Origin: Gymnodinialimonas sp. 57CJ19
GTDB taxonomy: Bacteria; Pseudomonadota; Alphaproteobacteria; Rhodobacterales; Rhodobacteraceae
Direction of reading: 5' to 3'
Length of the DNA stretch: 64,000 nt
Assembly (NCBI RefSeq): GCF_038396845.1
Contig: NZ_CP151587.1
Location: forward strand, 2,888,001 to 2,952,000
Positions within the stretch are counted from its first letter, which is position 1. Every line of letters begins with the position of its first letter. Positions 12,234-19,431 of the stretch are shown here, one piece after another. Below the pieces are notes generated by a model. The model searched no databases. It was not told the DNA's origin and was given only the letters and a program-made list of their open reading frames with translations. The position numbers and the translations under genes are program-made.

Positions 12234-12842
12234 TCATTTCTGCGATGAAGCCTCTAATCGGTGCTCTGCCCCCTCATTTAAACGGTAAACGATGCCCTGA
12301 TCGTGTCCCAGATCGGCCATTTCTTCGCGGGGTAGTCCCAGGATCAGCCCGCGCAGCACCAAGGAGGTGATGCCGTGGGTGACGCAGATGGTGGGCTGAT
12401 TCACTTGGTGCAGGCACTCAACCAGCCGCGAACGCAGGGCGTCGTAGCTTTCGCCGCCGGGTGTGTTGAGGGACAGCTCAAACAGGTTCGGGTGGGCCCG
12501 GGCCGCGGGGTCTTCGGCCAGAAAGTCGTCGCGCCGGCGGCCTTGCCAGTCGCCCATGTGGACCTCGGCCAAACGCGGTTCGGACCGGACGGCGCGCGAC
12601 GCCAGCCCTGAGGCCTCTGCCGCGATCGCCCAGGTGCTTTTCGCGCGCCCAAGGGGGCTGACCCAGACCGAGATTTCGGGATAACGCGGCAAGATATGAT
12701 CCGCAATGATCCGCCCCTGTTGCGCGGCCTGGGTGCGGCCCAATTCCGTGAGCGGCGCGTCCAGATGGCCTTGGCAGCGACCTTCGCGGTTCCACGTCGT
12801 CTCGCCATGGCGCAGGATATAGAGGGGGGGAAGGTCACGCAT
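12234..12842 (-). CDS. Histidine phosphatase family protein
   Basis: A 202-residue member of the phosphoglycerate mutase-like superfamily. The catalytic RHG is in YILRHGETTWNREG near residue 10, and the second His is in CVTHGITSLVLRG near residue 165. Such proteins dephosphorylate small molecules or phosphoproteins; the substrate is not evident here. I chose the ATG at 12842 because it starts just before the RHG motif and overlaps the 3' end of soxR by 8 nt, implying coupled translation. The 33-residue upstream extension is an overlap artefact. Confidence 0.87.
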   Translation of the reverse strand: MRDLPPLYILRHGETTWNREGRCQGHLDAPLTELGRTQAAQQGRIIADHILPRYPEISVWVSPLGRAKSTWAIAAEASGLASRAVRSEPRLAEVHMGDWQGRRRDDFLAEDPAARAHPNLFELSLNTPGGESYDALRSRLVECLHQVNQPTICVTHGITSLVLRGLILGLPREEMADLGHDQGIVYRLNEGAEHRLEASSQK

Positions 12843-13335
12843 CGCCTTGGGCTTTCTCGAAGCTTGTGTCCATCTCTGCCCGATCTTCAGGCCCGCCGTT
12901 CCATCGCCTTGGGCCAGCCCCTTTGGCGGCAATGCGGTCATCGGGGTTATACAGGGGGCAAGCCGTCATCGACAGGCATCCGCAGCCGATGCACGCCCCC
13001 ATCTGATCGCGCAGGCGCAACAGCGTTTCGATCTGGTCGTCCAGACGGTCCGCCCATTGGGTTGCGGCATGGGCCCAATCGGCGGCGCTGATCTTGCCCT
13101 TTGGCAAGCCATCGAACAGGGCTTTGATCTCGGACAGGGGCACGCCGACCGATTGCGCGGTGCGGATGATGGCGACGCGGCGCAGCTCCTTGCGCTCATA
13201 ACGGCGGTGGTTGGCGCTGTTGCGGGCCGAGCGGATCAGCCCTTCGGCCTCGTAAAAATGCAGCGTGGACACGGCGACACCAGCACGCTCAGCCATTTGG
13301 CCGACGCTGAGGTCGGTGGACATCTTACCGGACAT
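12835..13335 (-). CDS. soxR: Redox-sensitive MerR-type regulator SoxR
   Basis: A 166-residue MerR-family activator that senses redox-active compounds through a [2Fe-2S] cluster. An N-terminal winged helix (about residues 9-80, with VAVSTLHFYEAEGLI) and a dimerisation helix precede the cluster Cys at 115, 118, 120 and 126 (C-X2-C-X-C-X5-C), the SoxR signature. The start at 13335 has a GAGG ribosome site lying inside the SoxR operator; an ATG four codons in (13323) is the alternative. The operator between this gene and the divergent small ORF suggests autoregulation and control of the divergent gene. Confidence 0.94.
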   Translation of the reverse strand: MSGKMSTDLSVGQMAERAGVAVSTLHFYEAEGLIRSARNSANHRRYERKELRRVAIIRTAQSVGVPLSEIKALFDGLPKGKISAADWAHAATQWADRLDDQIETLLRLRDQMGACIGCGCLSMTACPLYNPDDRIAAKGAGPRRWNGGPEDRAEMDTSFEKAQGDA

Positions 13336-13345
13336 TAGCGCTTTA

Positions 13346-13363
13346 CCTCAAGTTAGCTTGAGG
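13346..13363. promoter_or_regulatory. SoxR operator
   Basis: The 18-bp dyad CCTCAAGTTAGCTTGAGG matches the known SoxR box (CCTCAAGTTAACTTGAGG) at 17 of 18 positions. It lies 10 nt before the soxR start and 45 nt before the divergent small gene at 13408. A plus-strand TTTACC hexamer (13342) with a 19-nt spacer to TAGCGT gives the long spacer typical of MerR-family promoters, although the -10 match is weak. Confidence 0.88.
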
Positions 13364-13407
13364 TTGTAGCGTCTAGAAATCGCAACGATTCGCCAAGAGG
13401 TATTCCA

Positions 13408-13614
13408 ATGACGTTCCATGTTGATTTGCCCCGTTCCACCGCCCCTCCGCGCCCCGGCCCTTCCCTTGCGGAAGCATGGCGGAGGTGGTGGTTGCGGGCC
13501 GCGCAACGCCAGCCAATGCACCACCTGCGTGACGTGACGCTTGATCCCCACATGGCGAAAGACCTGGGGATGCCACTGCGCAGTCCGCAGCGCCATGACC
13601 TAGGGTTGATGTAG
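13408..13614 (+). CDS. Small DUF1127-like protein, divergent from soxR
   Basis: A 68-residue basic protein. The segment EAWRRWWLRAAQRQPMHHL followed by TLDPHMAKDLGMP resembles the DUF1127 arrangement, in which an RRxxxxR-rich helix is followed by a short DIG-type motif. The assignment is tentative. The ATG at 13408 has AGAGG 8 nt upstream. The promoter region carries a near-perfect SoxR operator, which makes this the likeliest SoxR-activated target in the window. Some DUF1127 proteins bind RNA; no activity can be inferred from this sequence alone. Confidence 0.65.
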   Translation: MTFHVDLPRSTAPPRPGPSLAEAWRRWWLRAAQRQPMHHLRDVTLDPHMAKDLGMPLRSPQRHDLGLM

Positions 13615-13667
13615 AATGCACACCCATAGCCACTCGGGCGCGGGCCGCATGGGCCCGCGGCCCCTGT

Positions 13668-15662
13668 CTAGGCGGCTGAGGTCTCCGGACCTGCGGGTGG
13701 TTGTGCACCCCGCGCCTGCCACCAGTTGAGCGCCAGCAAGATCACGATCAGCACCGCCCCCACGACTTCCACCGTGAAATTCGGCCAGAACAGCGCGACG
13801 ACGCCGGGCACCAAGGCCACCCGCATCCACATCGGCATAGGGGCCCAAAGGTAGCCCTCCAACGCTGCGGCGAAGGCGGCAAGGCCAAGAACGGCAATCG
13901 CGCCGCTCCAGATCACGACCGGCACCTCGCCGCCCATGATGATCTCAGGGTTAAAGACCATGAACAGCGGGATCAGATAGAGCCCCTTGGCGTATTTCCA
14001 CGCCTGAACGCTTGTCTCCATCGGTTTTGACCCGGCAATCGCTGCCCCCGCAAAGCCCGCGAGCGCCACGGGGGGCGTCACGTTACTGTCCTGCGAGTAC
14101 CAGAACACCACCAGATGGGCGATCAGGATCGGCATGCCGAACTGCTCGGTCAGGGCGGGGCCGACTAGGATAATCAACACGATATAGGCCGCCGTCACCG
14201 GCAGGCCCATGCCAAGGATCAAGCTGGCCAACAGCACGAGGATCAGCGCCAAGACGATGTTGCCGCCGGAAAACGCGATCATCATGGCCGAGAACTTCAG
14301 GCCCAAGCCGGTCAGCCCCACGACCCCCACGACAATGCCCGCAACGGCGCAAGCCATGGACACGGCGACCGCGTTGCGTGCGCCCAGTTCCAGCGCCTCC
14401 AGCGTCAGCGAAAGCCCCTTGCGGCACATGGCGATAAAGCCCGCCGTCGTCGGGCCAGAGGCCGCGAAGGTCCACAACGCACGGGCCGAGGCGGCGGCGA
14501 TGATCGACAGAATTGCGTAGAAGCCCACGCGCATGGGCGAATAGCCCGCCACCAACAGCGCGATCAACGCCACAAGGGGCAGCAGGAAATGCCACCCTTC
14601 GGCCAGCACTTCGCGGGTTCGGGGCAGGTCCGCCACGGATAAGCCCTTCATGCCCTGTTTTACCGCAGCGATATGGACCAGCAGGTAAACCGTGCCGAAA
14701 TACAGAACCGCCGGGAAGATCGAGACGAGCACGATGTCCACATAGGACACCCGCGTGAACTCGCTCATCAGAAAGGCCCCTGCCCCCATGAGCGGCGGCA
14801 TGATCTGCCCGCCGGTGGAGGCTGCAGCCTCGATCCCGCCGGCCTGCGCCGGACGGTAGCCAAGCTTTTTCATCAGCGGAATGGTAAACGCGCCCGTGGT
14901 CACCACATTGGCAATCGCCGATCCCGAGATTGATCCCATGCCAGCCGAGGCGATCACGGCCGCTTTCGCCGGGCCGCCCCGTTGCCGCCCCGTCGCGGCA
15001 TAGGCCAGATCAATGAAGAACTTGCCCGCGCCGGTGACTTCCAGAAACGCGCCAAACAGCACGAAGATAAACACAAACGTCGCCGCAACGCCCAAGGGGA
15101 TGCCGAAAATGCCCTCTGCGCCCAAGGTCATCTGGCTTGAAAGACGCTCTAGCGAATAGCCGCGATGGTTCAGGATGCCGGGCAACCAATCGGCCAGAAA
15201 CGGCAGCTCTCCCCTCCGGCCCGCAAAGGCGTAGGCGATGAACCCCGCGCCGATGATCGTCATGCCAAGGCCCACGGCGCGGCGTGCCCCTTCGAGCACC
15301 ACAACGATGGTCATCACGCCGATCCACACGTCGATGGTGCGCGGGAAAATCTGGTTGGCGATGGTGTCGATGTTCACCGGCACCCAAGCGCCCGCGACGA
15401 TCCCGGCGCAGATCAACGTGCCGTCAATGATCCACCCCAACACGCCGCGCGGACGGTCACGGCCAAAGGCGGGGTAGATCAGGAAACACAGAACCAGAAT
15501 GAACCCGAGGTGAATGGGGCGCTGGAAGAACAGACCCAGAGGCTGCACGCCCGCCGCATACAGTTGAAACAGCGACAACGCGATGCCGATCACGGCAATC
15601 ACACGCAGCACAAACGCTGGTTGCGGTGCGGGTTCGGTCGGGACTTCTGTGTCGGTGACCAT
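13668..15662 (-). CDS. TRAP transporter fused permease (TAXI type)
   Basis: A 664-residue inner-membrane protein combining the small (DctQ-like) and large (DctM-like) TRAP permease subunits, as is usual for TAXI systems. Many hydrophobic helices are visible. Conserved large-subunit stretches include GSISGSAIANVVTTGAFTIP, GGIEAAASTGGQIMPPLMGA, LILGMGLPVTAAYIVL and the VTPPVALAGFAGAAIAG segment. It takes up an unidentified, probably anionic, substrate using an ion gradient. Its ATG overlaps the stop of the DUF1850 gene (TAATG), the last junction in a three-gene operon with the SBP gene at 17121. Confidence 0.93.
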   Translation of the reverse strand: MVTDTEVPTEPAPQPAFVLRVIAVIGIALSLFQLYAAGVQPLGLFFQRPIHLGFILVLCFLIYPAFGRDRPRGVLGWIIDGTLICAGIVAGAWVPVNIDTIANQIFPRTIDVWIGVMTIVVVLEGARRAVGLGMTIIGAGFIAYAFAGRRGELPFLADWLPGILNHRGYSLERLSSQMTLGAEGIFGIPLGVAATFVFIFVLFGAFLEVTGAGKFFIDLAYAATGRQRGGPAKAAVIASAGMGSISGSAIANVVTTGAFTIPLMKKLGYRPAQAGGIEAAASTGGQIMPPLMGAGAFLMSEFTRVSYVDIVLVSIFPAVLYFGTVYLLVHIAAVKQGMKGLSVADLPRTREVLAEGWHFLLPLVALIALLVAGYSPMRVGFYAILSIIAAASARALWTFAASGPTTAGFIAMCRKGLSLTLEALELGARNAVAVSMACAVAGIVVGVVGLTGLGLKFSAMMIAFSGGNIVLALILVLLASLILGMGLPVTAAYIVLIILVGPALTEQFGMPILIAHLVVFWYSQDSNVTPPVALAGFAGAAIAGSKPMETSVQAWKYAKGLYLIPLFMVFNPEIIMGGEVPVVIWSGAIAVLGLAAFAAALEGYLWAPMPMWMRVALVPGVVALFWPNFTVEVVGAVLIVILLALNWWQARGAQPPAGPETSAA

Positions 15663-16138
15663 TACTCAGCGCTCCTTACCAAAGCGATCCGCACCCGCTC
15701 TCGCGGGGCAACAGCGGAGAGGGACACAATCGTATCGCCCACCCGCAACCGATGATCGACAGGCCCCAGACCCGGACGCAACACATAGGCGTCCCCCGGT
15801 ACGGGCTCATCAATATCGAGAATGAAATATCCGCCCTGCCCGTCAGACACCTGCGTGCCCCGGCCGGGAATGTGATCGAGCCCTGCGGCGAAATCCGGCA
15901 AATGCGAGTGCACCAGCACCATCCGCCCTTCGCGGTTCTCATAGCAATCGGTGACCTCGAACCCTTCGACCGAATGATGCCAGAGCACGCACCATTCCGT
16001 CCCCTCGGGGACCGATAGTCGCGTAATTTCCCGGCCATCCTCATGGGTGGCGACAAGGTCATCGGCAGCACCGGGGCCGGCCACACATAGCAGGAGGAGG
16101 GCAAAAAGCCCCCCTCTTACAGTCGTGTCACGCATCAC
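15662..16138 (-). CDS. DUF1850 domain-containing exported protein
   Basis: A 158-residue protein with an N-terminal signal peptide (about residues 8-25, GLFALLLLCVAGPGAAD). The body has WCVLWHHSVEGFEVTDCYE near residue 50, matching the DUF1850 family, which often occurs between TAXI-TRAP SBP and permease genes. Its role is unknown; a periplasmic accessory to the transporter is a reasonable inference. It overlaps the SBP gene by ATGA upstream and the permease gene by TAATG downstream, so all three are translationally coupled. Confidence 0.85.
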   Translation of the reverse strand: MMRDTTVRGGLFALLLLCVAGPGAADDLVATHEDGREITRLSVPEGTEWCVLWHHSVEGFEVTDCYENREGRMVLVHSHLPDFAAGLDHIPGRGTQVSDGQGGYFILDIDEPVPGDAYVLRPGLGPVDHRLRVGDTIVSLSAVAPRERVRIALVRSAE

Positions 16139-17121
16139 TCGCGCAGGTGGTCCGGCACATCCGCGCCGATTTCGTCATAGTAACGAAGGGCACCGGGGTG
16201 CAGCGGGATCGGCGTGGCCGACATGGTGAATTCGACCGTGGTTTCATTCGCTGCGGGGTGCACGGCCTGCAATTCGGCAATGTTTTCAAACATCGCTTGG
16301 GTCAGGGCGTAGGCCAGATCGTCCGACATCTCGGACGATACGGTCAGGACGTTGGGAATACCCAGAACGGCCACATCGGCGTCCACGCCGTTGTAGCTGC
16401 CGCCGGGCAACGTGGTGGTCGCAAAGGTGCTGTGAGCGCCCATGGAAGCGGCCAATTCGTCCTCGGACAAGCTGAGGATCACGATATCTTGCGTCGTGGC
16501 CAGGTTGAGGATCGACGACGTCGGCGCCCCAACGGACCAGAAGCCCGCGTCGATATCGCCGTTTGCCAGCGCATCGGCGGTCTCATTGAAGTTCAGGCGC
16601 TGTTCGTCGATGTCATCGTAAGAGATGCCATTGGCCCCAAGGATCGCAGAAGCGTTCACTTCCGTACCGGACCCGGGCGCGCCAACGGAAACGCGCATGC
16701 CCGCCAGATCGGAAAGCGAGGTGATGCCGCTGCCCTCAAGGGTCACGATGTGCACCATGTTGGCGTAAAGCGAGGCGAGGCCGCGCACCATGGGCAGTTG
16801 CTGACCGTCAAAGTTGCCGGTGCCGTTGTAGGCATGGGCGACCGTATCGGCCAAGGCAATCGCCAGATCGGCGTCGCCGGTGGCAATCAGGCCCATATTC
16901 TCGACCGATGCGCCGGTGACTTCTGCGGTCGCCGAATAGCCTTCGACGTGGTTGTTAACGATCTCGGCCAGACCGCCGCCGACGGGGTAATACGTCCCGC
17001 CTGTGCCGCCCGTGGCGATCGACAGTTGTTCTTGTGCCACTGCCGGCGCAGCAAATGTAATCGCGGCCAGCGCCGCCGTTCCAAGCAAGCATACGGGCTT
17101 GCGGATCAAGTGATTGAACAT
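16135..17121 (-). CDS. TAXI family TRAP solute-binding protein
   Basis: A periplasmic binding protein of about 328 residues. A signal peptide (residues 1-29, ending APAVAQ) precedes SIATGGTGGTYYPVGGGLAE, the TAXI family signature. The start at 17121 has a strong AGGGAGGAAACT ribosome site; the longer ORF to 17235 is leader sequence. First gene of the operon with DUF1850 and the fused permease. The ligand is not known; characterised TAXI proteins bind glutamate or other small carboxylates. A GGGCGTCACGCCC dyad in the leader might be regulatory. Confidence 0.93.
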   Translation of the reverse strand: MFNHLIRKPVCLLGTAALAAITFAAPAVAQEQLSIATGGTGGTYYPVGGGLAEIVNNHVEGYSATAEVTGASVENMGLIATGDADLAIALADTVAHAYNGTGNFDGQQLPMVRGLASLYANMVHIVTLEGSGITSLSDLAGMRVSVGAPGSGTEVNASAILGANGISYDDIDEQRLNFNETADALANGDIDAGFWSVGAPTSSILNLATTQDIVILSLSEDELAASMGAHSTFATTTLPGGSYNGVDADVAVLGIPNVLTVSSEMSDDLAYALTQAMFENIAELQAVHPAANETTVEFTMSATPIPLHPGALRYYDEIGADVPDHLRE

Positions 17122-17355
17122 AGTTTCCTCCCTATCGGGCGTCACGCCCGTAACCCCGGTTTTTTCCGGAGACTGGAGGACAATAACAACCCTTCCAAGG
17201 GAATAACAACGGCCCTTTTTGCCGAGGCTGAACACCGCTAGCTTACTGCTGCACCCTCCGCTAACCGCCTAAAAAATAGGCAAAAAGAGCGGTGATCTGA
17301 GGCGCGCGAGAGCACGCTGGATAGGTTGGGAACAGGGCTGAACGGAGGGAATTTT

Positions 17356-17427
17356 TGGGTGATAAGAGATTTGAACTCCTGACATCTTCGATGTGAACGA
17401 AGCGCTCTACCACTGAGCTAATCACCC
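17356..17427 (-). tRNA. tRNA-Val(CAC)
   Basis: A 72-nt cloverleaf with acceptor GGGTGAT/ATCACCC, a short D-loop, and anticodon stem-loop CTTCG-TTCACAT-CGAAG giving CAC. CCA is not encoded, unlike the other tRNAs in this window, so it must be added after transcription. Confidence 0.95.
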
Positions 17428-17442
17428 GACCTGCGCGGGCTT

Positions 17443-17931
17443 TTAGCTGTCCTCATCCACGTCTGCAAGGGGGGCCACGTCGCCGGCGGCGGGGTCTGCT
17501 GCGGCGCGTTTGAGCTTGACTGTCAGCATGTCGCCATTGGGCTTTTCCATGCGCTTTTTTACCATCAACTTACCCAAAGGCGGCACCACGACCTCATCGG
17601 AGGCGTCCATCGCCTTGCCGATCTCATCAAGCACCACGTCAAAGACCATTTTCACCTCGGACCGTTTCAGGGACACGCGCTTGGCCACCGCCTCGATCAG
17701 GTCGGGGCGCTTGAGGCGATCATCGTCGGCAGAGCCGCTTGGGGCGGCGGTTACGTCCTCAGGGGCGGGCGGCGTGACTGCGGCCCCAGCTTCGGGTGTC
17801 GCAACTTCGGGTGTCGCGGGTTCGGGCGACGCGGGGGCCGTGGTTTTGGCCGCCGCCGTGGTGCCAAGCGCGCTTGATCGGCGCGGACCTGCGGAGGTGG
17901 ATTTGCGTTTGCGCGTTGCTTTCGTCGCCAT
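17443..17931 (-). CDS. HU/IHF-like DNA-binding protein with a long Ala/Pro-rich N-terminal tail
   Basis: A 162-residue protein. The first ~72 residues are basic at the start (TKATRKRKSTSAGPRRSS), then low-complexity Ala/Pro/Thr/Glu with PEPATPEVATPEAG repeats. The C-terminal ~90 residues fit the HU/IHF fold: LIEAVAKRVSLKRSEVKMVFDVVLDEIGKAM followed by VVVPPLGKLMVKKRME. The usual HU length is about 90, so the N-terminus is an extension. The DNA-binding arm seems short and the end is acidic. It may be a nucleoid protein with a histone-like tail. A 19-bp inverted repeat lies 55 nt upstream, and tRNA-Val follows it. Confidence 0.8.
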   Translation of the reverse strand: MATKATRKRKSTSAGPRRSSALGTTAAAKTTAPASPEPATPEVATPEAGAAVTPPAPEDVTAAPSGSADDDRLKRPDLIEAVAKRVSLKRSEVKMVFDVVLDEIGKAMDASDEVVVPPLGKLMVKKRMEKPNGDMLTVKLKRAAADPAAGDVAPLADVDEDS

Positions 17932-17985
17932 GGGTATGCCTCACATGCTGCCTCTGCACTCAGGCCCATTGGACACGGCGCAGAT

Positions 17986-18004
17986 TGTTTCTGTTCTAGA
18001 AACA
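17986..18004. promoter_or_regulatory. 19-bp inverted repeat upstream of the HU-like gene
   Basis: TGTTTCT and AGAAACA arms flank GTTCT. It lies 55 nt upstream of the HU-like start and between two minus-strand genes. It could be an operator; it has no T-run, so a terminator is less likely. Confidence 0.35.
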
Positions 18005-18052
18005 GCTTAGCGGAAGAAGGGGCATTGGGCCACCCTACCCCATGAATAAAGG

Positions 18053-18832
18053 TTAAGCGGTCGCGTCCAGCAACCGGAAACGGCGCCGATCCCACCTGGG
18101 CCAGCCGATCAGCTCGGACATGGTGACGAACCGATAGCCGCGCCCGATGATGCCGTCCAAGGCCTGCGGCATCGCCCTGACCGTGGCGCGATGGATGTCG
18201 TGGGCCAGGATCACCGCGCCCCTGTGGCAATTGCCCACGATCCGCTGCGCCACGATGCTAGAGCCGGGACGCTGCCAATCCAACGGATCGACCGACCATA
18301 AGATCGTCGGCATCCCGCGTTGATGGTACAGCAGCAGCCTTTGGCGCGCATAAAGATTGCCATAAGGGGGCCGCATCGTGACCGGTGACCGCCCCACCGC
18401 GTCAAAAACCGCGCGACTGGTGCGGTCTATCTGGGACAGCAAAGCGGCATCGGAATAGCCGTGCAGATTGGGGTGGGACCAGGTGTGGTTGCCGACCTCG
18501 TGGCCCTCGTCCACCATCCGTTGCAGGATCTGCGGGTGGCGTTCCGCGTTTCGCCCAATCACGTAGAATGTCGCCCGGATGCCGCGTGCCGCCAGCATAT
18601 CCAACAAAAGCGGTGTCAAACTAGGGTGCGGTCCATCGTCAAAGGTCATCGCCACCAAGGGCTGACCCGAGGGGATGCGGGTCACCGTGGCGGCCTCGGC
18701 CCGGGTGATCGGACCGCGCCCGGCGAAGGTTAGAGGCAAGCCCTGCCCGTGACTGGGGCGGGCGACAAGCGGCGCGAAAAGGCCCGCCGTAGCCCCTGCA
18801 ATTAATGATCTGCGTTTAATTTTATATTCCAC
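18053..18832 (-). CDS. Exported polysaccharide deacetylase (NodB domain)
   Basis: A 259-residue carbohydrate esterase 4 protein that removes N-acetyl groups from a polysaccharide. A KRRSLIAGATAGLFAPL leader near residue 5 resembles a signal, though it lacks the full twin-Arg consensus. Catalytic motifs are MTFDDGPH near residue 62, the metal ligands in GNHTWSHPNL near residue 113, RPPYGN near residue 153, and ILAHDIH near residue 210. I prefer the GTG at 18832, which has AGGAA 8 nt upstream, to the TTG at 18856. Cell wall or exopolysaccharide are plausible substrates. Confidence 0.9.
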   Translation of the reverse strand: MEYKIKRRSLIAGATAGLFAPLVARPSHGQGLPLTFAGRGPITRAEAATVTRIPSGQPLVAMTFDDGPHPSLTPLLLDMLAARGIRATFYVIGRNAERHPQILQRMVDEGHEVGNHTWSHPNLHGYSDAALLSQIDRTSRAVFDAVGRSPVTMRPPYGNLYARQRLLLYHQRGMPTILWSVDPLDWQRPGSSIVAQRIVGNCHRGAVILAHDIHRATVRAMPQALDGIIGRGYRFVTMSELIGWPRWDRRRFRLLDATA

Positions 18833-19136
18833 GACTGAGTTCCTGAATAAGGGCAATCGGTCGGGCGAATCATGGGGGCAGTTCTGAATTTAAATCAACG
18901 AATCACCCTTTACGTAGGGGAAGAATGCGCCTTTAGCGTTGTCGATAAGTCACAAAACCCTGTTGAACGCCTGTATTTCGTGACTTTTTAGCCACTTACG
19001 CCGAATTCAAACCGCACACCTCGGGCAAAGTTAGCGCTTCGTTGTTCCTGTCGGCCATTTTCTGCCAAAATGTTTGACGAGCGCGACGCTGCAACGTTGC
19101 GTGATCCAGTCTGTTTTTATTCCTTGGGGGAATACC

Positions 19137-19316
19137 ATGAAAAAAGCTCTTATCGCCGCTGCTGCGGTTGCCGTAATCTCGACCTCTGCCAACGCCAGCG
19201 GCTATGTGCCTGCGGTTCCACAGGAAGTTGTGGTCGTTGACACGGCGTCTTCCAACCAAGGCATCTTTGTTCCTGCCTTCGCGTTGATCTTGTTCATTCT
19301 GGCAACGCACCACTAA
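19137..19316 (+). CDS. Small exported protein with a C-terminal hydrophobic tail
   Basis: A 59-residue protein with a classical signal peptide (KKALIAAAAVAVISTSANAS, residues 2-21). A short linker (QEVVVVDTASSNQG) and a hydrophobic C-terminal stretch (FVPAFALILFILA) follow. The ATG at 19137 has GGGGGA 8 nt upstream. I do not recognise the family; the layout suggests a periplasmic or membrane-tethered peptide. The 280-nt region upstream is shared with the divergent deacetylase, and a clear terminator follows. Confidence 0.65.
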   Translation: MKKALIAAAAVAVISTSANASGYVPAVPQEVVVVDTASSNQGIFVPAFALILFILATHH

Positions 19317-19356
19317 TTTCGCTTCGAGGGACGGCACCGCCGCACCCACCGAGCAT

Positions 19357-19395
19357 GAAAAGGCCCGCATCCAGTTACGGATGCGGGCCTTTTTG
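19357..19395. terminator. Bidirectional intrinsic terminator
   Basis: A stem of AAAGGCCCGCATCC against GGATGCGGGCCTTT has an A-run on the left and a T-run on the right. It lies between the small plus-strand gene (ends 19316) and lon (minus, ends 19432) and can serve both. Confidence 0.9.
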
Positions 19396-19431
19396 TTTCA
19401 ACACGTTAGCGTGTGACGCTCAGGCACCACC

